NCBI GenBank assembly: GCA_026193295.1 | Contig: JAPHSB010000298.1 | Location: 1-14,696, forward strand | Source of the DNA: Lysobacterales bacterium | GTDB taxonomy: Bacteria > Pseudomonadota > Gammaproteobacteria > Xanthomonadales > SZUA-36 | Reading direction: 5' to 3' | DNA length: 14,696 nucleotides | Notes under the pieces: generated by a model | What the model saw: only the letters and a program-made list of their open reading frames with translations | Told to the model about the DNA's origin: nothing | Database searches by the model: none | Program-made: the position numbers and the translations under genes | Part shown: in pieces, positions 1-7,084 of the stretch | How positions within the stretch are numbered: position 1 is the stretch's first letter | How the letters are laid out: each line of letters begins with the position of its first letter

Positions 1-392
1 AACTTGCCCACCCAACTGACACTGACCAGGGCCCGTTTGCCGAGTTCGGACATCCACTCCCGCAAGGCCGAAATCGTGATTTCACGGCCGATGATGATGG
101 CCGCGGCAATGGCGAATATGGCCTGGTAGGTCTCCTGGCGCTGCACCAGCAGCACCAGGGCGGTCGACACCATGATCTTGTCGGCCACGGGGTCCAGGAA
201 TGCGCCGAACCTCGAAATCTGCCCCATTCGGCGGGCGATGGCGCCATCGGCGATATCGGTGATCGCGGCCAGCACGAAAATGACCACGCAGGCCAGGTTG
301 GACCAGTGATAGGGAACATAAAAGAATACGACCAGCACAGGCACCAGTGCGATCCGCAACAAGGTCAGAATGGTGGGAAAAGTCATGGTCAT
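1..392 (-). CDS. pgsA: CDP-diacylglycerol--glycerol-3-phosphate 3-phosphatidyltransferase (5' part, cut by window edge)
   Basis: PgsA transfers a phosphatidyl group from CDP-diacylglycerol to glycerol-3-phosphate, the committed step to phosphatidylglycerol, in the inner membrane. I translated the minus strand from 392: 130 codons are open to the window edge, so the C-terminus is missing. The family signature of CDP-alcohol phosphotransferases is complete: D-G-x2-A-R-x8-G-x3-D-x3-D, read as DG-AI-AR, then G-AFL-D-PVA-D. The N-terminus (MTMTFPTILTLLRI) and the stretch REITISALREWMSELGKR align well from memory with E. coli PgsA. Hydrophobic membrane segments flank the motif. Start: ATG at 392 or, in frame, ATG at 386; neither has a clear Shine-Dalgarno, so the choice is uncertain by two codons. 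It follows uvrC after 81 nt, the uvrC-pgsA order seen in many gammaproteobacteria. Identity is secure. Confidence 0.95.
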   Translation of the reverse strand, partial: MTMTFPTILTLLRIALVPVLVVFFYVPYHWSNLACVVIFVLAAITDIADGAIARRMGQISRFGAFLDPVADKIMVSTALVLLVQRQETYQAIFAIAAAIIIGREITISALREWMSELGKRALVSVSWVGK

Positions 393-453
393 CGTGTGCG
401 TTCGCTGCTCGGTGAATCAGTTCCGCCTGGTGGACTATGCGGCGCGGCTGCCC

Positions 454-482
454 ATTATCGCAAACATCCGCATTCAGTGCAG
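454..482 (-). promoter_or_regulatory. candidate promoter for pgsA
   Basis: In the gap between uvrC and pgsA the minus strand carries GATAAT (454-459) preceded by TGC, an extended -10 arrangement. A poor -35 match, CTGCAC (477-482), lies 17 nt further upstream, partly inside the uvrC stop region. Transcription would begin near 447 and give a leader of about 55 nt. The -10 is good and the -35 is weak. pgsA could equally be expressed only by read-through from uvrC. Confidence 0.25.
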
Positions 483-2297
483 TGCCCGAAAGATTTCTTC
501 CGCCAGTAACCGGTTGATGCCGGGAACGCTCGACAGTTCCTCAACCCCGGCCTTGCTGACCCCCTGCAGTCCACCGAAATGGTTGAGCAAGGCACGCCGC
601 CGCCGCGGACCGATCCCGGGGATCAATTCCAGGGTGGAGCGGGTTGCAGCCTTCTGCCGGCGCCCGCGATGGCCGGTGATCGCAAAGCGGTGCGCTTCGT
701 CGCGGATCTGCTGGACCAGGTGAGAAGCGGGCGACTCGGGGCCGGGATGCAGAGCCCGATAAGGCGCGGCCGTGACCCAGTCCTCCTCGCCGGCCCGGCG
801 GCCGCGGCCCTTGGCGATGCCGATTACCGGAATGCCGGTCAACCCGAGCTCCGCGAACACGTCTTCGGCCTGCCGCAATTGCCCCTTGCCACCGTCAATC
901 AGCACCAGGCCGGGCAAGGTGCCCTCCTCCGCTTGCATGCGTCCGTAGCGCCGGCTGAGTACCTGGCGCATCGCGGCGTAATCGTCCCCGGGCTCGATGC
1001 CCTTGAGGTTGTAGCGGCGATAGCGCGATTTGACCGGGCCGTTGCCGTCGAAAACCACGCAGGCGCCGACCGCCTGCCGACCGGCCGTGTGGGATATATC
1101 GAAACATTCCACGCTGGCCGGAGGCTCGTCGAGATTGAGGAGACCTTGCAAGGCCTCGAACTGCGACGTCATATTGGCCTTGCTGGCAAGCCGCATCTTC
1201 AGGGACTGCCGGGCATTGCCCGTGGCCAGTTCCAGCATCTTGCGGCGGTCACCGCGTGGATGCGCCTGCAGGCTGACCTTGCGTTCGGCCGACTGGGAGA
1301 AAACCGACGCCAGCAACTCGGGATTTTGCGGTGCATGCGAGAGCACGATCTGCGCCGGCGGCTGTCGTGCCTGGTAATACTGGCCGAGAAATGCCTCCAT
1401 GACTTCTTCCGCCGGACAATTCTCCGCCTGGGTCGGGAAATGGCTGCGCTGGCCAAGATTGCGGCCGCCGCGAACCGACACTACCTGGACGCAGCTCTGG
1501 CCCTGCTCCTGGGCCAGCGCGACAAAATCGATGTCGGCCTGGCGTCCGGATACGAACTGCTGTGCCTGCATTTGCTTGAGCGTACCGATCTGGTCCCGGT
1601 AGAGCGCAGCCGCTTCGAACTCCAGTGCACGGGATGCCTGCTCCATTCTCGAAATGAGCCTGGTTAGAACTGCCTGGTTCTTGCCTTGCAGGAACAGGAT
1701 AGCGTCGCTCACCTGCTCCGCATAGCTTCCCTGGCCGACCAGTCCGACACAGGGTGCCGTGCACCGGCGGATCTGGTGCTGCAGGCAGGGTCGGTTGCGG
1801 TGGGCGAAGTAGCTGTCTTCGCAATTGCGGATTCGAAACAGTTTCTGGATGAGGTTGATGCTTTCGCGGACCGAGCCCGCCGACGGGTACGGTCCGAAGT
1901 AGCGCTTGCCACTGTCCCGCGCACCGCGGTGAAAGGCGATCCGGGGAAACGGGTGATCAGTGGAAAGTGCAATCCAGGGATAGGATTTATCATCGCGCAG
2001 AAGGATGTTGTAGCGCGGCCGCAGCGACTTGATCCATTCGTTCTCGAGCAGCAGGGCCTCCCCTTCGGTCCGCGTCAGGCTGACCTCGATCTGCCTGATC
2101 CGCGCCACCATCCGCATGATGCGCTCGATCTTGGGCCGCGCGTCGAAGTAACTGGCAACCCGTTTACGCAGGTTACGCGCCTTGCCCACATACAGCGGCT
2201 CGCCCCCTTCATCACGCATCAGGTAGACGCCCGGGCGCGTCGGCAGGCGCGCCGCGAATGACTTGCCGTCAAAGGGTTGCTTGCCTTTACCGCTCAC
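474..2297 (-). CDS. uvrC: excinuclease ABC subunit UvrC
   Basis: UvrC makes both incisions, 3' and 5' of a lesion, in the UvrABC nucleotide excision repair complex. The 607-residue protein is the usual length (E. coli about 610). In order: an N-terminal GIY-YIG nuclease (GVY at 23-25, YVG at 36-38, then KARNLRKR); a cysteine-containing region around 159-183; a UVR motif at about 203-238 that binds UvrB; the RNase H-like 5' nuclease with D400 (ECFDISH), D439 (GDDYAAM), D468 (LIDGGKGQL) and H536 (DEAHRFAITGHR); and a C-terminal helix-hairpin-helix pair (LIPGIGPRRRRAL, SSVPGINRLLAEEI). All key acidic residues are present, so it should be active. The start is GTG, placed because the N-terminus then matches the family; it lies 13 nt after the kdsB stop, which implies co-transcription with the envelope genes. 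Confidence 0.97.
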   Translation of the reverse strand: MSGKGKQPFDGKSFAARLPTRPGVYLMRDEGGEPLYVGKARNLRKRVASYFDARPKIERIMRMVARIRQIEVSLTRTEGEALLLENEWIKSLRPRYNILLRDDKSYPWIALSTDHPFPRIAFHRGARDSGKRYFGPYPSAGSVRESINLIQKLFRIRNCEDSYFAHRNRPCLQHQIRRCTAPCVGLVGQGSYAEQVSDAILFLQGKNQAVLTRLISRMEQASRALEFEAAALYRDQIGTLKQMQAQQFVSGRQADIDFVALAQEQGQSCVQVVSVRGGRNLGQRSHFPTQAENCPAEEVMEAFLGQYYQARQPPAQIVLSHAPQNPELLASVFSQSAERKVSLQAHPRGDRRKMLELATGNARQSLKMRLASKANMTSQFEALQGLLNLDEPPASVECFDISHTAGRQAVGACVVFDGNGPVKSRYRRYNLKGIEPGDDYAAMRQVLSRRYGRMQAEEGTLPGLVLIDGGKGQLRQAEDVFAELGLTGIPVIGIAKGRGRRAGEEDWVTAAPYRALHPGPESPASHLVQQIRDEAHRFAITGHRGRRQKAATRSTLELIPGIGPRRRRALLNHFGGLQGVSKAGVEELSSVPGINRLLAEEIFRALH

Positions 2298-2310
2298 GAT
2301 GCCGGGAAGT

Positions 2311-3078
2311 TCAGGAGAGTTGCCCGAGCATCGCCCTGACGCGCTCGAGATCGTCCGCTGTGTCCACGCCCGCCGGAATGAACTCGGCGGCCCGGGCCAT
2401 CACGATTCGCCGCCCGGACTCCAGGAACCTCAATTGTTCCAGTTTCTCGACACGCTCCAGCGGGGCGGGCGGCGTCGCTGTGAACGCCCGCAGAGCCGAC
2501 GCCCGGTACGCATACAACCCGATGTGACGCTTCCAGCGCAAGCCGGCCTGCAGCGCCGCGGCGATGTTGGCGGCGCCGCGCGGGTGCGGTATGACCGAAC
2601 GGCTGAAATACAGCGCGGCGCCATCCCCGGCGGTCACGACCTTGACCACGTTAGGATCCGTCACCTCTTCCGCGCTGGCCACCGGCCAGTAAAGACTTGC
2701 CACTTCCGCCCGGTCGTCTCCCGCCAGCAGTGCCGCGGCCTGGTCCAGGCAGACGGGCGGCATCAGGGGTTCGTCGCCCTGCAGGTTCACCACCAGGGTG
2801 TCGTCACCCCATCCGAGCAGGTCCACGCACTCGGCAATCCGGTCGCTCCCACTGGTATGCTCGCTAGAGGTCATGACAGCCGTCGCACCGAAGCCGCGGG
2901 CCGCGCGCGCGATGCCGGCGTCGTCCGTGGCGATCACGACGGACTGCGCGTCAGCCGAGCAGGCTCGCAGGTAGACATGCTCGATCAGTGTCTTGCCGCC
3001 GATCTCCAGCAGCGGTTTGCCGGGCAGACGCTGCGACGCCATGCGCGCCGGTATGACAATGTGGTAGCTGACGCTCAA
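2311..3078 (-). CDS. kdsB: 3-deoxy-manno-octulosonate cytidylyltransferase (CMP-Kdo synthetase)
   Basis: KdsB activates Kdo with CTP to give CMP-Kdo, the donor for the Kdo sugars added to lipid A in the cytoplasm. From the chosen start the protein has 255 residues (E. coli 248). The nucleotide-binding N-terminus reads PARMASQRLPGKPL; later come TSSEHTSGSDRIAE, NLQGDEPL, PNVVKVV, EKLEQLR and GVDTADDLERVR, all hallmarks of the family. The reading frame stays open upstream to an ATG at 3207, but that extension lies inside lpxK and resembles nothing in KdsB. A TTG at 3078 gives LSVSYHIVIPARMAS, matches the family N-terminus and has GAGG eight bases upstream, so I take it as the start. TTG shares bases with the lpxK TGA (TTGA), which suggests translational coupling. 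The start is an inference; the identity is secure. Confidence 0.95.
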   Translation of the reverse strand: MSVSYHIVIPARMASQRLPGKPLLEIGGKTLIEHVYLRACSADAQSVVIATDDAGIARAARGFGATAVMTSSEHTSGSDRIAECVDLLGWGDDTLVVNLQGDEPLMPPVCLDQAAALLAGDDRAEVASLYWPVASAEEVTDPNVVKVVTAGDGAALYFSRSVIPHPRGAANIAAALQAGLRWKRHIGLYAYRASALRAFTATPPAPLERVEKLEQLRFLESGRRIVMARAAEFIPAGVDTADDLERVRAMLGQLS

Positions 3079-4115
3079 CGTCGTGGCCTCGATCCCTTGC
3101 TTTTCAGCAAGCCGTTTAATTCCTGCAACAGCCCGGCCTCCCATTCGGCGGGCAGGACCGCGTCCACGGACAGGAACCAGGCATTCACCAGGCCCAGCTT
3201 CCTGCATTTTACCGCGTCCTTTTCCGTCATCAGGATCGGCAGGTCAGGATCCATGCGCGCAAAATCATCGCGACTGAACAAATGGTGGTCGGGAAAAATG
3301 TGCTCGGTTACCGTGATGCGAGCACCCCGCAGCAGTTCAAAGAAACGCTGCGGATTGCCGATTCCGGCCACGGCATTGACGCGACAGCCACCGAATTGCG
3401 ACAGGCGCCAGTTCTGTCCGCCCTCGAGCGGCCGCAACAGGCCGGCCGCCAGTGTCATCTGGGCAGGTTGAAGCCCGGCAGTTTCCAGTTCGGGCAAAGG
3501 GACTCGCAAGTCACCATTGATCACGACATGGTCGACGTTATGCAGTCGCTGCGTGGGTTCGCGCAGGGGACCCGCCGGTAGCAGCTGGCCATTCCCGAAA
3601 CCGCGGTGTCCGTCGATAACGCAGATCTCGATCTTGCGCGGCAGCCGGTAATGCTGCAGGCCATCATCGGAGATGACCACCTGGACGCCTTTTTTGAACA
3701 GCGCCCGGGCCGCGGCGCAACGATCGGGCGAGACGATTACAGGCACGCCGGCTTGCTGGGCGATCAACAGCGGTTCGTCACCTACCTCGCCGGGGTCTGA
3801 CCCGGCGCTCACCAGCCGCAGCCGTTTCTCGGAGCGCCCGTACCCGCGGCTGATGACGCCGGCCTGGAGTCCCGCTTCGCGCAGCAGGCGGCACAGGCGC
3901 ACCACCAGCGGAGTCTTGCCGCTGCCGCCCACGCTGAGATTGCCGACCACGACGATGCAGGCATCAGTGAGATCCTTGGGTTGGTGGCGCAGTTGCCACC
4001 AGCGGTCCAGTTTCTGGCCGACACGATAGGCGGGCACCAGCCCGCGCAACCAGAGTGGTGATGGATCTTCCCCGTACCAGATCCCATTCATTCTGTTTTC
4101 AGTTTCGGCACGCAT
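3075..4115 (-). CDS. lpxK: tetraacyldisaccharide 4'-kinase
   Basis: LpxK phosphorylates the 4' position of the tetraacyldisaccharide 1-phosphate to form lipid IVA, at the cytoplasmic face of the inner membrane. The 346-residue protein has an N-terminal hydrophobic/amphipathic anchor (about 18-40) and the P-loop VGGSGKTPL at 62-70. It also has SRGYGR at 89-94, DEP at 113-115, the SDDGLQH motif at 149-155, and DGHRGFGNGQLLPAGPLREP at about 168-187, all typical of LpxK. FPDHHLFSRDDF follows in the C-terminal half. Two starts are possible. ATG at 4115 has only a weak GAG upstream. ATG at 4091 (MNGIWYGED) aligns better with the E. coli N-terminus MIEKIWSGE but has no visible ribosome site. It begins 17 nt after msbA and runs into kdsB with a 3-nt overlap. 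Confidence 0.96.
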   Translation of the reverse strand: MRAETENRMNGIWYGEDPSPLWLRGLVPAYRVGQKLDRWWQLRHQPKDLTDACIVVVGNLSVGGSGKTPLVVRLCRLLREAGLQAGVISRGYGRSEKRLRLVSAGSDPGEVGDEPLLIAQQAGVPVIVSPDRCAAARALFKKGVQVVISDDGLQHYRLPRKIEICVIDGHRGFGNGQLLPAGPLREPTQRLHNVDHVVINGDLRVPLPELETAGLQPAQMTLAAGLLRPLEGGQNWRLSQFGGCRVNAVAGIGNPQRFFELLRGARITVTEHIFPDHHLFSRDDFARMDPDLPILMTEKDAVKCRKLGLVNAWFLSVDAVLPAEWEAGLLQELNGLLKSKGSRPRR

Positions 4116-4132
4116 CGTTGGCTCGATCCGGG

Positions 4133-5914
4133 TCAGACGCGCTTGGCCGATTGCTCTTCGGACGCGCGCTCATGACCGAATTGCGTGTGGTAAAGCTTTG
4201 CATAGCTGCCTTCGCGGGCCAGCAATTCGTCGTGGGTACCGGCCTCCGTTACCCTGCCCTGCTCCAGCACGATGACCTGGTCGGCGTTCTCGATAGTCGA
4301 GAGGCGATGCGCGATCACCAGCGTGGTGCGATGCTTCATGACCACGGCCAGTGCTTCCTGGATGGCGCGCTCCGATTCGCTGTCGAGCGCCGAGGTCGCC
4401 TCGTCCAGGATCAGGATAGGCGCGTCCTTGAGCAGCGCGCGTGCTATGGCCAGCCGCTGGCGCTGCCCGCCGGACAGCAGGGTCCCGTTCTCCCCGACGA
4501 GGGTGTCGAGGCCCTCCGGCAACTGCCCGATAAACTCCATCGAGTGGGCATCGGTAGCCGCCTTGATGATGGCGTCCCGCGGCGCCCCGGCCAGCGCGCC
4601 ATAGGCAATATTGCCGGCCACCGTGTCGTTGAACAGGACCACGTTCTGACTGACCAGCGCAATCTGGCTGCGCAAGTTGTCCAGTCGGTAGTCCGCCAGC
4701 TCTCTGCCATCGAGCAGGATGCTGCCCTGGTAATCCGTGTAAAAACGCGGCAAAAGGCCGGCCAGCGTGGTCTTGCCGCTGCCGGAGGGGCCCACCAGCG
4801 CGGTGACGCTGCCGGCCGGGACTTTGAAACTGACATCGCTGAGCACGGGCCGGCCATCCGTCTCGTAGCGAAAACTCACGTTCCTGAATTCGATGTCGCC
4901 CGCTACCCGTTCCACGGCAAAATCGCCCGTGTCACGCTCCGCCTCGGTGTCGAGCACCCGGAAGATGCTGTCGGCGGCGGCGATGCCCTTCTGCACCTGG
5001 GACTGCACGCCGGTAAGCCGCTTGAGCGGGGGGATGGTGGCCACCATGGCGGTGAATATCGCCGTAAACGTGCCGGCGGAGATCTGGTTCAGCATCGAAG
5101 GGCGGGTCGCAATGTACATCAGCAGCACCATGGCCAGCCCGGCGGCGACCTGGACCAGGGATGAGCTGGCCAGGTGAGTCGCGGTCATGCGCAGATGCAG
5201 TCGACGCGTTTTATCGTTGACCGCTCCGAAACGAGCTTTTTCCGCCTCCTGGCCGCGAAACACCTTCACGACCTGCTGGCCCGTCACCGCTTCCTCGGTG
5301 ACGTGTGACACATTGCCCATCATGTCCTGGATGCGGTGGCTGATCCTGCGGAATCGGCGACTGATCACGGTGACCATCAAGCCGATCATCGGCACCAGCA
5401 GCAACATGACCAGGGTCAGCCGGACATTGGTGGTCAGCATCACTCCGAGCAGAAAAATGACCAGCAGGACGTCGCGAAATGCGGACACCACCGAGGTGGT
5501 TGCCGCACTGGCGACCTGTTCGCTGTTGTAGGCCAGCTTGGAAATCAATTGTCCCGAACTGTAGCGGTCGAAAAAAGTTGCGGGTAACGATACATACCGG
5601 TTGAACAGTTCCTGGCGCAGATCGGCGATGACCTTGCGCCCCACCCACTCCATGCTGTAGACGCCGGCGAAATTGCCCAGCATGCGCATCACGCTGACCA
5701 AAAATATGGCGCCGGCCAGCCACAGGCCAAATTCAGAATCCTTGCCGACGAATACACGGTCGATCAGGGGTTCCATGAACTTGATGAAGGCTGCCTGCAT
5801 GCTGGCGTCGATGCTGACGCCCAGGACACCCAGTAAGAACATCCAGAGATAGCGCCGGGTATAACCCCACAGGCGCCGGTAAACCGCCATCGGTTCGCTA
5901 ACCGGCCCGGTCAT
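4133..5914 (-). CDS. msbA: lipid A export ATP-binding/permease protein MsbA
   Basis: MsbA is the homodimeric ABC exporter that flips lipid A core from the inner to the outer leaflet of the inner membrane. At 593 residues it is close to E. coli MsbA (582). The N-terminal half (about 20-330) is a type IV ABC transmembrane domain with the expected hydrophobic segments. The C-terminal half is the ATPase: Walker A GPSGSGKTT at 375-383, Q-loop Q423, signature LSGGQ at 480-484, Walker B LILDE at 501-505 with EATSALD, and H-loop H536. Other ABC exporters share these motifs; the MsbA call rests on length, on the N-terminal sequence and above all on the adjacent lpxK and kdsB. Its ATG overlaps the exbD stop as ATGA, a sign of translational coupling. 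Confidence 0.95.
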   Translation of the reverse strand: MTGPVSEPMAVYRRLWGYTRRYLWMFLLGVLGVSIDASMQAAFIKFMEPLIDRVFVGKDSEFGLWLAGAIFLVSVMRMLGNFAGVYSMEWVGRKVIADLRQELFNRYVSLPATFFDRYSSGQLISKLAYNSEQVASAATTSVVSAFRDVLLVIFLLGVMLTTNVRLTLVMLLLVPMIGLMVTVISRRFRRISHRIQDMMGNVSHVTEEAVTGQQVVKVFRGQEAEKARFGAVNDKTRRLHLRMTATHLASSSLVQVAAGLAMVLLMYIATRPSMLNQISAGTFTAIFTAMVATIPPLKRLTGVQSQVQKGIAAADSIFRVLDTEAERDTGDFAVERVAGDIEFRNVSFRYETDGRPVLSDVSFKVPAGSVTALVGPSGSGKTTLAGLLPRFYTDYQGSILLDGRELADYRLDNLRSQIALVSQNVVLFNDTVAGNIAYGALAGAPRDAIIKAATDAHSMEFIGQLPEGLDTLVGENGTLLSGGQRQRLAIARALLKDAPILILDEATSALDSESERAIQEALAVVMKHRTTLVIAHRLSTIENADQVIVLEQGRVTEAGTHDELLAREGSYAKLYHTQFGHERASEEQSAKRV

Positions 5915-6339
5915 TCGGCTGGTCCGTCAGACCGGTCCGTGGCGATCGAGAGGTTCTCGAATCCGAGTTGCGCGGCGACGTCCATAGCCGTGACCACGTA
6001 ATGATGCGGTGTCAGCCGATCGGCGCGCAGGATCAGCGGCAGCGACCGGTCCTCGCCGGCGGCTTGCGCAATAGCGGCGCGGATCGTCTGCTCGGTGCTG
6101 TCGATCAGGCGCATGTCATTCAGGTACATGCGCCCCTCGCTGTCGATGACCAGTTCGAGGCTTTCCGGCAGATCGGTGCGGTCTTCGACGGCACTGGCTT
6201 CGGGCAGGTCGACTTTCATGAATGCCTGCCGCTCAAAGGTCGTGCTGACCATGAAAAAGATCAGCAACAGAAACACGACATCGATCAGCGACGTCAGATC
6301 GACCGTCGGTTCTTCGGTGGTGTGGTACTGGAGACGCAC
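5911..6339 (-). CDS. exbD: biopolymer transport protein, ExbD/TolR family
   Basis: ExbD is the small single-pass subunit of the ExbB-ExbD proton-driven motor of the inner membrane. The 142-residue protein has a short cytoplasmic N-terminus and one transmembrane helix at about 18-35 (LIDVVFLLLIFFMVSTTF). D20 occupies the position of the essential proton-carrying aspartate of this family. A periplasmic domain follows (LPESLELVIDSEGRMYLND and onward). The start is GTG, two bases after the exbB stop; this leaves a normal-length N-terminus before D20. No tonB or tol gene lies nearby, so what the motor drives cannot be read from this window. TolR is the alternative name within the same superfamily, but the exbB neighbour and the lack of tolA/tolB/pal favour ExbD. 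Confidence 0.92.
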   Translation of the reverse strand: MRLQYHTTEEPTVDLTSLIDVVFLLLIFFMVSTTFERQAFMKVDLPEASAVEDRTDLPESLELVIDSEGRMYLNDMRLIDSTEQTIRAAIAQAAGEDRSLPLILRADRLTPHHYVVTAMDVAAQLGFENLSIATDRSDGPAE

Positions 6340-6341
6340 GT

Positions 6342-6980
6342 CTAGCCGCCAGGCACGCCGGAACGCAATTGGGCGACATTGCCCCGGTCGATAGCCTCGA
6401 TCAGGTTGATGGCCTGCTCCTCCATGAAGACCACGTAGGCGGTTATTTTGCCCTTGAAGTAGCGGTAAAAGAAAAAGCTTGGAATCGCCACCGTCAGGCC
6501 GGCGGCCGTTGTGATCAGGGCCTCCGAGATGCCTCCTGCCAGTTGGCTGGCATCGCCGACGCCGTGGACCAGGATGGCCGAGAATACCTTGATCATGCCG
6601 ATCACGGTGCCCAGCAAACCCAGTAACGGGGAAATGCCGGCAATGGTGCCCAACGTGTTCAGGAAGCGCTCCAGTTCATGCACCACGTGGCGCCCGGTAT
6701 CCTCCACCGCTTCCTTGATCAGATCGCGGGAGCGATGGCGGTTTACCAAAGCTGCCGCCAGCACACGGCCAAGGGCTGAACCCGAACGTAGCTGGTCGAT
6801 GTGGCGGCGATCCAGTTCATGGCGCGCAGCCCAGTCTTCTACCTGCTGGCCCACGCCGGCCGGCACCACGTTGGCGCGACGCAAAGCCCAGAAACGCTCG
6901 CCGATGATGGCCAGCGCAAGTATCGAGCACAGTATGATGGGGGCCATCAGCCAGCCACCGGCGTAAATGATTTCAAACAC
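6342..6980 (-). CDS. exbB: MotA/TolQ/ExbB proton channel family protein
   Basis: This is the polytopic subunit of the ExbB-ExbD motor; a pentamer surrounds an ExbD dimer in the inner membrane and uses the proton gradient. The 212 residues show three transmembrane segments at about 10-30, 112-134 and 152-174, separated by a charged cytoplasmic loop. The conserved second and third helices read SPLLGLLGTVIGMIKVF and ISEALITTAAGLTVAIPSFF, the strongest family signature. The start is GTG at 6980: an in-frame TGA two codons upstream excludes anything longer, and GGAG (6990-6993) lies nine bases before it. A gap of 104 nt separates it from comEC. In that gap TATCAT (minus strand, 7025-7030) could be a -10, but I see no matching -35. 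Gene and family are secure; its client is unknown. Confidence 0.93.
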   Translation of the reverse strand: MFEIIYAGGWLMAPIILCSILALAIIGERFWALRRANVVPAGVGQQVEDWAARHELDRRHIDQLRSGSALGRVLAAALVNRHRSRDLIKEAVEDTGRHVVHELERFLNTLGTIAGISPLLGLLGTVIGMIKVFSAILVHGVGDASQLAGGISEALITTAAGLTVAIPSFFFYRYFKGKITAYVVFMEEQAINLIEAIDRGNVAQLRSGVPGG

Positions 6981-7084
6981 GCTTCATCACTCCATTGATC
7001 GCTGGATGTCCAGGGGGTGTGCAAATGATACCCAAAAATGATCCGTGCCGGGTGGATTGATCCGTCGGCCCGAAACCCGGCCGC

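Noticed and set aside
579..1667. 362-codon plus-strand open frame
   Set aside because: It is fully antisense to uvrC, whose catalytic residues are all present in the other strand; no family resemblance.
2311..3207. Longer 298-residue KdsB starting at 3207
   Set aside because: The extra 43 residues sit inside lpxK and do not resemble KdsB; the TTG at 3078 has a Shine-Dalgarno and matches the family N-terminus.
2263..3471. 402-codon plus-strand open frame
   Set aside because: It lies antisense across the well-supported kdsB and lpxK and its translation is Arg/Gly/Pro-rich with no recognisable motif; long antisense frames are expected at this GC content.
4055..5164. 369-codon plus-strand open frame
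   Set aside because: Antisense to msbA; its composition mirrors the ABC ATPase codons and shows no domain of its own.
6981..7084. Possible terminator or small RNA between comEC and exbB
   Set aside because: A five-base CGGCC/GGCCG stem follows comEC but has no T-run, and nothing else structured is evident; only a lone -10-like TATCAT is present.
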